Shown in pieces: positions 1-10,598 of a DNA stretch of 64,000 nucleotides. The stretch is from Eurosta solidaginis (lineage: Eukaryota; Arthropoda; Insecta; Diptera; Tephritidae): contig NC_090319.1 in assembly GCF_040869045.1 (NCBI RefSeq), positions 346,684,302-346,748,301 of the forward strand, read 5' to 3'. The number at the start of each line of letters is the position of its first letter. Positions within the stretch are counted from its first letter, which is position 1. A model generated the notes under the pieces. That model saw nothing but the letters and a program-made list of their open reading frames with translations. It was not told where the DNA came from and did not search any database. Position numbers and translations under genes: made by a program.

Positions 1-439
1 TTTCCAGTATATAGCAGCCATTCGATGCTTTAAAGTTTCTAGATCTGACGAAAGGCGACGCCGGTGAAAAAAGAGCTGTGGTCTGATGTAAACCAACTTT
101 TCGCATATTTGTGAAAAACGAGTGCTTGTAAGAGGGTGCGTTTGTTCTCCAGTGCAAGAACTGCACCTTGCCAGTCGCAAGTATCTGAAGGGCCAAAAGT
201 ATTTCTAGATGTACAGTCTCTATACGTAAATAAAAAGCCATTGTTTAGAGATGCGTAGTTGCAGACTGAGTTAGAGAAGTACTTAGGTCATATTGTATGC
301 ACATACATAGCTTTCGCACTCCGAAACCACTACGACGATCTTGTTTAAATTTTAATTCGATACAAATAGACGAAATCCTACGAAAGTATGTACATCATCT
401 TTCCCCTATTTAATGCAGGACTTTTTGACCTCCTTATCT
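1..439. other. No recognisable feature
   Basis: AT-rich sequence with no convincing coding segment, repeat unit or RNA fold that I can name. Confidence 0.5.
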
Positions 440-1010
440 AAACTTATTAATGTATTTAATTCATTCAGGGTCTATGCAAGTTAATGCAGTTATGAAAAGT
501 AGTATACAACAAGGACTTTACTTCTAAATTACCTTCACAGTTCAAATTAGCACTTGGTAGCAAGAGGGATTTTCAATGGCATTTCGCAGCGAAAACTATT
601 ATGGCTGGCAATGTTGGTTGCCAAGAAGACGAAGCCTTAGTTCGTTCCATAAAAAAACGTCTTAAATAAATAAATATGCTACAATTAATAATTAATTTTC
701 CGAAATAAAGCTTAAAATTTTATCGTTTCTTCTACTAAGTTTCTTTAGTTTGTTGCTTAGTGTCATGCGCACTGGAAGCAAATATCCGTGCGCAACGTTT
801 CCTTCCCCTTGCAAAAAATTTAGAGCTTCTGCTATGGACTGCATTATACAGATATATAATTGTGAATACCCGAATATTAAATTACAGGAAGATTTGTTTG
901 AAGTTGATGCGGAGCTTTCGAGCTTGCTTTTTTTTTTGATCCGTTTTGGTAAATAAGTTGGAGCACGAACAACGTCGTCCGCAGAGAAATCCGCCATATT
1001 TTCTTCTCTA
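440..1010 (-). pseudogene. hAT-type transposase C-terminal relic
   Basis: The minus-strand reading frame 692-1030 carries the stretch ALNFLQGEGNVAHGYLLP. It resembles the conserved segment 'ALDxLQGExNxxxGYLLP' seen near the C-terminus of many arthropod hAT/BED-finger transposases, and it is followed by a basic segment (KLKKLSRR). Upstream in the frame is a serine- and lysine-rich linker. Downstream on the minus strand (about 690 to 440) traces of the following hAT block are interrupted by stops. No DDE catalytic residues or BED finger are visible, so this is a decayed fragment with no expected activity. The family assignment rests on this single motif. An unrelated low-complexity ORF is the alternative. 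Confidence 0.45.
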
Positions 1011-1313
1011 ACCATGTTTTCGACATACATTTTTTATACAAATAATTCATAATGTGTAGGCTTATTGAATGGTCAACAAATTTATACAGATATATACTTA
1101 CGTCTGTGGTATAATAAGCCAAAATTGACGCTCTCCAATTTGATTTTTAAAAGTTTTCCCATAAAGCAGCGACACTTGACAATATCAGTAAGAATAAATA
1201 TGTATTTTATATTTCTTGAGTTAGCATAAGTATGTACATATAACAGTACATTTGGTTTCAGCCACTTATTTCTTACTTCAAACATTTTCTCTTTCATGTT
1301 AATAATTCAAAAT

Positions 1314-1474
1314 AATCATATAATTGGAAATAATTAGATAATTAAAAATAATTAAGTAATTGAAATTAATCTAATAATTAAATTTAATTAATTGTTTGAT
1401 TAATTTAAATTTTTTTGATTTATTTTAATTGTTTGATTATTTTTAATTACTTAATTATTCTTAATCATATGATT
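1314..1474. repeat. AT-rich imperfect inverted repeat
   Basis: The left side begins AATCATATAATTGG and the right side ends TTAATCATATGATT. The two halves, made of AATTA/TAATT words, are imperfect reverse complements centred near 1395. It could be a worn AT-rich foldback MITE. No target duplication was identified. Confidence 0.4.
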
Positions 1475-1682
1475 GTCTTTAACTTAAAACAATGGGTACA
1501 TTTTTTAATTATTTTTGATTATTTTTTTTAATTAATTAATTATTATTTGCTAGGTGCTGTGCAAAAAATTAATTAACCAGTAAAATTAAAAAGGGAAACG
1601 AAATTAATGATTATTAATGTTACTGGAAATTTAACAGGTCTGGTTAGAGGATATTATAAAAAAAAACATAATTCATATTAAT

Positions 1683-3076
1683 TTATTTTAATTTAATTAT
1701 ATCATTGGGTGAGCAAATTGTCATAAAAAAAAAACAATGATGGCCTGCTGGAACCATACGTTTTAAGTCCTGTAAATCTTCATATTTTCTGTTAGAAATC
1801 GGTAGTTGCTGATTGTAGAGACCAGGTATTACTAAGTCATCATTGTGCTGCACTTGTGATCGCAATTTACGATGAGGTAATATATTCCACTCTTCATCGA
1901 AACATAATTTATATTGAACCCCGTCATTTAAGTTATATTTAAGAGCTCGTAAATCAACAACACATGGGTCGCCCTTCTTTGTGCCTGGTCGAATTGACTT
2001 CAAGTAATTTATTTGAGAAAAATCGAGGAAAAACTTGTGATTTAAGTAATTAACGCGATAAGGTTGCGACAATCTGGATTGGTTTATAACCGTGTTAAAA
2101 TCAGCTGGCACATAAAGTTCTCATCCTTTCTTCTTCCGTTCTATGGCGGCATGTACAGAATCGCACTCCATTTGAGTGTGGCCAACTACCAGGTATTTTT
2201 GTTGAATTTCTGCATGGTGAGTTATAGTAGGGGTTTTTTTATTACGCGAGCTCGAAAAAAACGCTCCAACTAGCTAAACAATTTCATTATGGCAAAACCA
2301 TACAGATGGTTACTTTTTTTAGCGGCTTTGACATTTCTACTTCTAGCGCAGTATGTTTTTGACACTCAACCAGAGAATTACAAAAACAAAATACATGAAA
2401 TGCGTGTGTTTGTTTGTATGTATGTCATCATGCCGCCACGCTGTTCTTTTGTTATTTTTGTTTATCTGCACATTCGTATGTTCATTTCATTCGCTCGTTC
2501 ACAATAGTGCCCTATTTTTGAATATGCAACACTATACAACACTATCAATCAGGTCGACAATTACCTAAGCGGTTCCAGTTGAAACCGCTTATCCAACTCA
2601 ACTCGACTACTTTTTATTGTTGCTTTCCATGCAATTCGGTAAGCTAGCTAGTGTTTTAATTGTAACAGTTTGCAACGAAATACAGCTAGTATACTGTTGC
2701 AACGCATTCGAAAGTGTCACGTTTCGATTTTGGGCACAGCACCAATCACTGTAAATTATTTTCGGTTTTGATTTGTCTTCCAATTTCTCTAAAAAGCCCA
2801 ACAAACAAGAAGTAAACACATTAGAGTCCATGCCACCTTCGGCTTCATGCCAGACATAGCAATCCACAGTTTAGTTTTGAAGTAGTTTGCTCCAGTTGAA
2901 AGTAGAGGAATTGTTTGCACTGTTTGCAAATCTACCGTGAACATTTGGATATCACCTTTACCAAAGAGTATATATTTGTTGAGAGGCGTCACTCGACACT
3001 TTTGTTGTTGCCAAATCAACGAATTCATGCCGAATGTTTTCTCAAGGAAGTTTTGTTTAGTTTTCTTTAACGGCAT
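1683..3076 (-). pseudogene. Unclassified DDE-like transposase relic (SDxCxxQNRN family)
   Basis: Three blocks in order on the minus strand match a protein family common in arthropod and cnidarian genomes. I know it only as 'uncharacterised' but it looks transposase-like. Block 1 (3076-2607) contains FTVDLQTVQ, then CYVWHEAEGGMDSNVF, then YSDWCCAQNRNVTLSNAL. The aspartates of MFTVDL and YSD would suit a DDE-type catalytic core. Block 2 (about 2225-2112) reads KYLVVGHTQMECDSVHAAI before a stop codon. Block 3 (2111-1683) contains PADFN, YLNHKFFLDFS, RPGTKKGDPCVVDLRALKY, YKLCFDEEW and LPISNRKYEDLQDLKRMVP. The separate frames, the stop after block 2 and an insertion between blocks 1 and 2 make it a pseudogene. 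The family call is firm at motif level, while the superfamily is inferred. Confidence 0.65.
2209..2661. other. Insertion in the transposase relic carrying a signal-peptide-like ORF
   Basis: Removing this segment rejoins the host reading frame exactly (…VTI|QQKYLVV…). AATT is present at both edges (2205-2208 and 2658-2661), which suggests a 4-bp target duplication. On the plus strand, positions 2289-2507 encode a 72-residue ORF starting MAKPYRWLLFLAALTFLLLAQ. That is a basic start followed by a hydrophobic core of about 15 residues, like a signal peptide, and then YVFDTQPENYKNKIHEM. Beyond that the peptide becomes low-complexity, as expected if a first exon ended near 2402 at CGT|GTG. I recognise neither the inserted element nor the protein. 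Confidence 0.35.
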
Positions 3077-3387
3077 CCTATATATTTATGCGTTGAAGTG
3101 ACTTTGCATAATTACGATTTTTGGAAAGAGAATTAATTAATGAATTTAATGCAATTATTTAAATAAGCACAAATACCCCACGAAAATGTATAGAAGGTGT
3201 TTTTATAAATACATCTGACAAAAAAAAAAAAAAAAAAAAAACCAACGACTACCTTGAGAAAATATCGAGTAATTTGCCAAAGTATGCGTTCTAACGTCCC
3301 TTATGAATATATTCTCTTTGCCTATACAACAAAGTTCCTTGTTTTTGGATTTCTCTTTCCTAACTTACTTACTTTCTTAATTGGCGC
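3077..3387. other. Spacer with poly(A) tract
   Basis: No gene seen. A run of 22 A residues lies at 3220-3241. Confidence 0.6.
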
Positions 3388-4657
3388 TTAACCGTCTAAA
3401 CGATTATGGCCGTCCAACAAGACGCGCCAGTCGCCCCTTCGCTCCGCCAACCGTCGCCAATTGGTCACACCAAGGGAGTTTAAATCGTTTTCCACCTGGT
3501 CCTTCCAACGGAGTGGGGGCCGCCCTCTACCTCTGCTTCCATAGGCGGGTTCCGATAGAAACACTTTCTTGGCCGGAGCATCATCTTTCATTTGCATAAC
3601 ATGGCCTAGCCAGCGCAGCCGCTGCATTTTAATTCCCTGGACCATGTTGATGTCTGCGTATACCTCGTACAGCTCATCATTAAATCTTCCTCGGTACTCG
3701 CCATCGCCAACGCGCAGAGGTGCATAAATCTTTCGAAGAACTTTTCTATCAAACACTCCCAAAGCCGCTTCATCTGCTGTTGTCATGGTCCATGTTTCTG
3801 CCCCATATAGCAGGACGGGTACGATAAGTGACTTGTAGAGTATGATTTTCGTTCGCTGAGAGAGGACTTTACTTTTCAATTGCCTACCTAGTCTAAAGTA
3901 GCATTTATTGGCAAGATTGATTCTTCGCTGGATTTCAGTGCTGATGTTGTTGCTAGTGTTGATGCTGGTTCCCAAATAAACGAAGTCTTTTACTATTTCG
4001 AAATTATGGCTGCCAACAGTAGCGTGGTTGCCAAGGCGCGTATGCGCTGACTCTTTGCTCGATGACAGCAGGTACTTCGTTTTGTCCTCATTCACCATCA
4101 AACCCATCTTTACCGCTTCTTTTTCCAGTTTGGAGTAAGCAGAACTAACAGCGCGGGTGTTTAGGCCGATGATATCAATGTCATCAGCATATGCCAGTAA
4201 TTGCACGCTTTTGTAGAATATTGTTCCAGAGCTGTTATGTTCCGCAGCTAATATAATTTTTTCCAGCATAAAATTAAATAAATCGCGCGATAGGGGCTCA
4301 CCCTATCTGAAACCTCATTTAGTTTCGATTGGCTCGGAGAGGTCCTTCATAATACTGACTGAGATGATGGTGTTGCTCAACGTTATTTTGTACAGCTGTG
4401 TAAGTTTTGCGGGGAAATTAAATTCAGACAAAGCGGCATATAGGCAGCTCCTTTTCGTGCTGTCGAAGCCGGCTTTAAAATCGACAAAGATGTGATGTGT
4501 GTCGATTCTTTTTTCGCGGGGTTTTTTCCAAGATTTGGCACATTGTGTGTGTGTGGACGACGGTAGACTTCCTATGTCTGAAGCCGTACTGATAAGGTCC
4601 AATCAGCCGACTAACGGTGGGCTTCAATCTTTCGCACAATACACTTGACATTATCTG
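3388..4657 (-). pseudogene. RTE-clade non-LTR retrotransposon, reverse-transcriptase relic (copy 1)
   Basis: Read on the minus strand, the order is PTVSRLIGPYQYGFRHRKST (RT block), FVDFKAGFDS (catalytic motif A), GEPLSRDLFNFMLEKII (motif B region) and LLAYADDIDIIG (motif C, YADD box). These are followed by the long RTE-type tail: VLLYGAETWTMTTADEAAL, then LRKIYAPLR, MQRLRWLGHVMQMKDDAP and GRGRPPLRWKDQVE. Two in-frame stops flank GFR at about 4290-4315, and a frameshift lies near 4515. The 293-codon distal part (3388-4269) is uninterrupted. The 5' side is cut where the short element at 4658 inserted. The catalytic aspartates survive, but the stops and truncation preclude function. It is the least decayed of five RTE relics here. 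Confidence 0.88.
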
Positions 4658-4980
4658 TTGTTGTTGTTGTTGTTGTAGCGATTAGTTACTCCCCGAAGGC
4701 ATTGGGGAGTGTTATCGATGTGATGGTCCTTTGTCGCATACAGATCCGATACGCTCCGGTAACACAGCACCATTAAGGTGCTGGCCCGACCATCTCGGGA
4801 ACGATTTATATGGCCACATTAAACCTTCAGGCCATCCCTCCCTCCCCACCCCCAAGTTCCATGAGGAGCTTGGGGTCGCCAGAGCCTCGTCTGTTAGTGA
4901 AACGGGATTCGCCGCTCTAAGGTGAGGTTGACAATTGGGTTGGAGAAGCTATATATTGCGCTACACAACCCCTTGAATCC
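4658..4980 (-). mobile_element. Short interspersed element 'family B' with (CAA)n tail, flanked by 16-bp duplication
   Basis: The target duplication CACTTGACATTATCTG is present at 4642-4657 and 4981-4996. On the minus strand the element ends in (CAA)n preceded by a small perfect hairpin, CTCCCC/GGGGAG (4689-4694 with 4704-4709). The element is noncoding. Other copies lie at 23399-23820, 27283-27629, 33645-33875, 45499-45580 and 59094-59465. Size, simple tail and duplication fit an LINE-mobilised SINE. I do not see a convincing tRNA-type promoter. This copy lacks the 5' 'CCAGCGGGTTAG' head seen in the longer copies. Confidence 0.8.
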
Positions 4981-4996
4981 CACTTGACATTATCTG

Positions 4997-7394
4997 ATTT
5001 GCCTTGGCAAATAATTCTCAAATCGTTTTGGAAATAATTCGAAAATTCGACAAAATTTTCGATATTCACAAACTTTGTAATAAGAGTTTTTCAAAATTTT
5101 CTGAGTATGAAGTTTTGAAGCCGAATCAGTTTTAGTCTAACAAAGTACAAGTTATATGTCTCTCAAAGTTCGTATTGATTTTTGATAACTTATTTTCCGA
5201 AGGGTGTTTTAGAACACGTAATTGACGAAATTTGATAAAAATTGTCACTGGCGAGTATCATAATGATATTTTTCTAGTTACAAAATAACTATGAACAAAA
5301 ATTCAGAACAATGGTTCACACACAAGCAATTGTGAACACGGCAATAAACATAAAGAATTGTCGTAAAAAAAATCAAAATAAAACCACAGGGTAATTGACT
5401 GCAAAATAACATTTAACAGCTGTCATTGAGTCAGCGATATAAAGTTCGTGCCCCAACACACACACGCACTTACACTCACACTTTTGCTTGCTATGTCAAC
5501 AATTGCAACACTCCAGCAGCAGTAGCACCCACAGTTATAGCCACTATGGACAATTATTTTATCTCACACTTGATATTTTTATATAAAATTTATTTTCACA
5601 TTCATTCGTTAGCTTGTAAGCGCTGAGGCGTGTGTGTGTGTGTATGAGTGTGCCACTTTAGTTGGCGACAAGTGGCAACTATAAAAATCGCGTACAAAAG
5701 GCCTGCATTCAGAAGCTTATATTTATTTGTTTATTTATTTATTTGCATTGTAGTTGGTACTTTGGTCCAGCAATAAACACTTGCAACACCAATTGTTTGC
5801 ATGGTCGTCAACTATGGGCATCTCTGCAGTTGTTGCTGCTGCTGCTGCCTTTAAATGTTGTTTACGTCGAAAAGCTAAAGTGATGCAAATAATTGTAAAA
5901 AAATTATAAAAAAACCATATGTAGCATGATACGAGTGATAGAAGTGAATCTTCTAAAATTTTGACATTAACTATGGTTCAATGTTAGATGCATAACGAAC
6001 AGTACAACACTTTTATAAATGAACTGGCCATGGCTGCGAAAGGCTTCGGCACGTGCCTAGCGAGGTGCGGTAATTAAGTTCCGGCAATTTAGTTATAATT
6101 TAAAAACTTGTACAACTTTCCATTCGTCAACATAAGCCATCCCAACGTTGCCTCATCCGCTCTATAGCCCCGATATTGCTCCCTGACACTTTTTTAAATT
6201 CCCCAAGATGATGTCGCACCTCAATGGAACTCATCGTGGCGGTGTACAGTTGTAACCGTGGTGCTAAACGGACTAACTTCGGAGGGCAACCAAACGTGCT
6301 TCCAATCATGAGAGAAACGATGAAGTAGTTGTGTAGAGTCAGAGGGAGACTATTCTGAGGGTCGATAATAAAATTTTTACTAAAACTAAATTTTTTTGTT
6401 TGACAAATTTCCGGAACTAAATTGCCACACCAGGTTTATGTAGAAATATCACTATCGAATGCAGCAAACAGTTTGTGCTGGAAAGGTTTTTTATTTATGG
6501 GATTTGCGTACATTTATTGTGAAATTATTGCTACTTCAATAAATAAATTTAGGGAGCTTTATTTTTACCCAATTAAAAGTGTTTTCCGTGTTAAATTCAC
6601 TATCAAAATGGCAAGTCCCTAAAAATGTACGTATTAAAATGATTAAAAGCGTAAAAAAACAACAAAAATGCAGCTGATTTACGGCTCACACAATCACACT
6701 TCTTTCCGCTGCAGCTCCAAATCTTTTGTTGGAATGGTGTGTGTGGACTACATCATTTTAAAGATATGTTAGTTCTTAAATACTTCAGTAGATGATAGGA
6801 TTTAACTTTAAGTACCTTTGTTTGAGTAGCTAAATATAAGAATTTTTTTTAAAGAAAATTGCAGCCCAATCGAACTAAATATGACTTTGTTGATACATAA
6901 TCTCACTCATTATTTAAATAGTGTTCAGATAAAATTCGCGTCTCCCATGAAGGCTTACTTCCACCGTTCCTTTACATTTCACTCTTCATATAACGACCGC
7001 ATTGCCCCCATAGAAGTTTAACTTCAAAAAATCATACGTACAAAAGCAACAATATTATGTATAGAAATAACTCCACTGTGCGACAACGCAGCGCGAAACC
7101 TTATGACAATTGCTTTATGCAATAGCTGGTAGAGTTGTATTGTGATATAGGCAAGAACTGAAACCGATTCAAAATAAAGTCCCCGACTTCAGTTATGTGG
7201 AGTGCTTTGGTTCCAGTTTCAACTTAGCTTTATTCCTTTTGGCTACGGTATTGCTTTAAAAAGTTGAGACTTTGCAAAAAAAGTTGTCAGTTATCCACCA
7301 GCTAATTAAAATGGGACTTGTTGTATTCGCTTGCAGATCAGATTGTCATCCAGCGCTCAGTCGAATTTTTTCAATTTTTTAAGACACACTTACG
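4997..7394. other. Long noncoding interval
   Basis: No convincing gene. It holds a CA-rich stretch (about 5456-5480), a GT run near 5631-5645 and a CTG run near 5836. A segment at about 6680-6715 (CTCACACAATCACACTTCTT…) recurs at about 8255. The 60-codon minus ORF at 6127-6309 is unrecognised and probably chance. Confidence 0.5.
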
Positions 7395-7407
7395 ATTTGC
7401 TTTTGAC

Positions 7408-7576
7408 TGATGATTAGGCGGCCGCCGTGGTGTGGTGGTAGCGTACTCCGTCTACCACATCGTTCTGGGTTTTATGCTCGGGCAAAGCAACATCGAAAAC
7501 GTTGAAAACAGTTTTCTCTAAGGGATTGGAAGAGACGCTTGACAAAAGATCTTTTCGGAGGTTAATCGCACAAAGT
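7408..7576 (+). mobile_element. tRNA-derived SINE 'family A', internally deleted copy
   Basis: The 13-bp duplication ATTTGCTTTTGAC lies at 7395-7407 and 7577-7589. The head GGCGGCCGCCGTGGTGTGG and the tRNA-like region (GGTAGCGTACTCC…) match the full copy at 33226-33583. Most of the body is missing and the 3' part resumes at TCTTTTCGGAGGTTAATCGC. Because the duplication is intact, the element either inserted in this short form or lost its middle later. Confidence 0.8.
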
Positions 7577-7589
7577 ATTTGCTTTTGAC

Positions 7590-8644
7590 AGGACATTCTA
7601 CTGTGTGACTATAAACAGTACATTTGAATTCCTCTAGCGCGATTCACTAATTGATGCCATTTATGAAATCGAAATTTTTATCGTAGCAATTTTTAGTGCA
7701 TTTTCGATTGAGTGATTCACAAACTCGGTTTTAACAACGGTGTCAAGTATTTATTCAATTCAAAAAAAGTGGTAACTTTGGTAATAAAATGTCAAAAGTT
7801 TCGAAAAGGTCAAGGAGGAATCGGGAAAAAATATCTAATACAAGGCCCGAAAAGGACAAAAAGCTTCTATTGCTCCATCTTCCTCTCACTCACATATTTC
7901 GTTGCTCCCTTTCCTCTTACCTTTTCTTCCAATACACCTTTAGCTGGCTTTTATTGATTCTTCCCTTCTTTGCACCATGCTTAGTTCTCTACAAATATAT
8001 GTCAAACAGTTTTTCCTATAGCAGTTCGGTCATAAGTATAAAAATCAGAAGATGTTAAACCAAATTTTTCCATGTAAAAAATTAAAAAGGGTAGTGCCAT
8101 CAACAATTTAAAAGAGCTTAAGAGGCTTAGGCAAAGGGCGGTAAAACTAAACGCTTTCATCTGTCCATCTTCCTGTCCCTCTCTTTTTTCATTGTTACAT
8201 TTTCTTCTACGTTTGCCTCCAATATACCGATTCGTAAGACGGACAGTATATTAACGACTCACACAATTACACTTCTTTCCGCCGCAGCACTGAGTTTGCG
8301 TTTGTTTGTAGCAATTCCTGAATATTTCAGAAATGAATAGGTTATATTTTATTTTAAGTAGCTATATTTTTAGAGCCAGCCCAATACTTTCGGTAGTGCT
8401 CAAGATTACCTCTTTCCCAAATTAAAGACTTTTAACTGTAATATGTATAAATTGACTCATCAGACTTAGCAGACACATCGGAAGTCTGCCTAGTTATGGA
8501 TAGCTTACCCTACCTGAAACTAAAATTACCATTCACGCAAAGAATGAACTTGCTAATAGGACAAATTCTAATGTTTCTATTAATTTTAATTTGATGATTT
8601 TGATTGAGCTTTAGGCCAGATTATTGAATAAAACTTCTTTTTTA
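7590..8644. other. Interval with a worn segmental duplication
   Basis: Two blocks about 300 bp apart are similar: 7860-7950 (GCTCCATCTTCCTCTCACTC…CCAATACACC) and 8155-8230 (GTCCATCTTCCTGTCCCTC…CCAATATACC). A stem of GCAGAC/GTCTGC immediately followed by CTAGT lies at about 8470-8500 and resembles a Helitron 3' end. No gene seen. Confidence 0.45.
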
Positions 8645-8712
8645 GTAGTATTCAAAATATATTTATTTTTCGATATTTCGACTTCAATCTGAAGTCATCA
8701 TCAAGAATCTAC
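8645..8712 (-). ncRNA. Hammerhead-ribozyme-like motif of the Penelope element
   Basis: On the minus strand the order is: outer strand GTAGATTC (8712-8705); TTGATGAT (8704-8697); hairpin GACTTC-AGATT-GAAGTC (8696-8680); GAAA (8679-8676); a short ATAT/ATAT stem; then GAATACTAC (8653-8645), which pairs with the first strand apart from one bulged A. This is the type I hammerhead order (stem I, CUGANGA, stem II, GAAA, stem III, UH, stem I). The core C3 is U and two extra U residues precede stem I, so it is probably degenerate. Penelope-like elements are known to carry hammerheads, and the motif lies on the same strand 3' of the Penelope ORF. Confidence 0.5.
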
Positions 8713-9050
8713 GAAAAGAAAACAATTAACATTTTTAAACATACATTTCCGTAGCAAAAATACGACTTACACATATGGATATGTATGATCGACTGAACAG
8801 AAATTATGACAACATAATTTTAGTAAAAACAAAAGAGCGAAAAATATAAATAAAGATAAATCAAAAACTCCCGCGAATATAAACAATTTCATGTACCGCA
8901 AGTGTAAACAAAAAACATATGTATACAATAAAAAATGTGTCAACAAAAAATAAAAATATATATATATATATATGTATGTACGTATTTAATGTATGTTATG
9001 CTCTCAGCATTGCTAGAGTTATTGTTCCAGCTTAAGTTTAGTGAGTGTGC

Positions 9051-10598
9051 TTAACTAACAGCAGCGTGATGTTGTTGTTTTAAGACCAAATTTCTGTAGG
9101 TTTGTGCACAATGGTCTACATCTGATTTAAAATTCATTTTTATATCATTAGGGGTGTTCAAAATGTGTAAGGTTTCTAAAATGAAGCGCTTATTATAATG
9201 TTTTTCATGTTCCAGAATGGTTACGTTTTCAAAATCTGGATAGTGTCCCGTTTCTTTGCAATGAGCAGCCAATGCTGTCTTGTTTTCTGGATTATTATTT
9301 CTCAATTTAATATTCGATTTGTGGGCGGAAAGCCTCGTCTTTAGTTTAAGTTTAGTTGTCCCTACATATACTTGTTCGCATACGTGGGACCCGTCGCCGT
9401 TACATGGAATTTTGTACACCACGTTGGATTTCTCATGATTTGGTATTTTGTCCTTTAAATTACTATAAATTGGTCGTAGAGTGTTGTTGTAAGTAAACGC
9501 GATTTCATATTTCTCTTTGTCATATAAATTTGAACCCTTGATTCTTTCAGACACTCCCGGGATATATGTCATTGATTTATAAATTTTATTACCTTTCTCG
9601 GTTGTATTATTATTGGCGTTCGCTGTGTGATGTTTGTGAATCAGTTTGTTTATAAGGGACCTGGGAAAAGAATTTTGTTCCAGGGTTTTTCTAATTATGG
9701 CTATGTTTTTGTTGTGAAACATCTTATCACTTATGTTAAGAACCCTTCTTATAAAATTTTTCGCTGTGTTCAAAATAGTGTTGGGTGCGTGTTTGGAATT
9801 ATAATTGATAAGTCTACCCGAAGCTGTTTGTTTTTTATACCAATCAATGTATAACTTATTATTATTTTTAATTATTAATGTGTCAAGGTAGGGAAGTCTG
9901 TTATTTTTCTCCACTTCCATAGTAAATCGTATGGATTTGTAATATGTATTAAGTAGTTTAAGCATGTTTTCCATTTCGCTCGTTTTGACGATGGCAAATA
10001 AGTCGTCAACGTATTTGGTTAGCAATCGGGGTTTGCTTTTTGATTCCATCTCGAATCTTGTTAGCAGTTCATCTAAAACAATTTCAGCTATCACTGGGGA
10101 GGCTGGAGATCCCATTGGCATACCTGATCGTTGTTCGTAAATTTTGTCGTTGTATTTAAAATATCTATTGTCCCTCACGCAAAATTTTAATATGTTCATG
10201 AATAATTCTTTTGTTAAACATGTGTGCTCTTTAATGTCAGTCCACCTGGAGGCAATGATGTCGATAGCCGCATCCACGGGAATGCTGGGAAATAAAGAAA
10301 CCACGTCAAACGACACCAAACTCTCATCATCGTAAATGTATGTGTCTTTAACTTTTTCTTTGAACTCTGTGGAATCTTTGACATTGTATTTCGAAGATTT
10401 TGTAATATTTTTAAGTATACGGACTACATATTTACATAAGTTATAGGAAGGGGACCCGATGGATGAGCAAATCGGGCGCAGCGGTATGCCATCTTTATGG
10501 ATTTTTGGTAAACCATAAATCCTGGGAGGATTTGCAACTTTGGAAATTAGGAAGTTCTTTTCTTTTTCTTCTATGTGGCCATTTTTAAACATTTTCAT
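9051..10598 (-). CDS. Penelope-like reverse transcriptase with GIY-YIG endonuclease
   Basis: The 515 codons are uninterrupted. RT landmarks by residue: GLPKIHK (29-35), PLRPICSSIGSP (39-50), SFDVVSLFPSIP with catalytic D98 (96-107), SGMPMGSPASP (158-168) and KYVDDLFAI with the DD pair (195-203). The C-terminal GIY-YIG nuclease has VYKIPCN (394-400), then QVYVGTT (409-415), the arginine of KTRLSAH (422), the CKETGH segment (447-452) and the probable metal-binding glutamate in RFILETL (475). Penelope elements use the nuclease for target-primed insertion. The true N-terminus is missing and ATG at 10598 is simply the first in frame. The sequence ATTACAG just upstream could be a relic 3' splice site, since this class can retain introns. 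It may be a young but 5'-truncated copy. Confidence 0.93.
   Translation of the reverse strand: MKMFKNGHIEEKEKNFLISKVANPPRIYGLPKIHKDGIPLRPICSSIGSPSYNLCKYVVRILKNITKSSKYNVKDSTEFKEKVKDTYIYDDESLVSFDVVSLFPSIPVDAAIDIIASRWTDIKEHTCLTKELFMNILKFCVRDNRYFKYNDKIYEQRSGMPMGSPASPVIAEIVLDELLTRFEMESKSKPRLLTKYVDDLFAIVKTSEMENMLKLLNTYYKSIRFTMEVEKNNRLPYLDTLIIKNNNKLYIDWYKKQTASGRLINYNSKHAPNTILNTAKNFIRRVLNISDKMFHNKNIAIIRKTLEQNSFPRSLINKLIHKHHTANANNNTTEKGNKIYKSMTYIPGVSERIKGSNLYDKEKYEIAFTYNNTLRPIYSNLKDKIPNHEKSNVVYKIPCNGDGSHVCEQVYVGTTKLKLKTRLSAHKSNIKLRNNNPENKTALAAHCKETGHYPDFENVTILEHEKHYNKRFILETLHILNTPNDIKMNFKSDVDHCAQTYRNLVLKQQHHAAVS

Noticed and set aside
6127..6309. 60-codon minus-strand ORF as a gene fragment
   Set aside because: No motif recognised. 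Length is compatible with chance.
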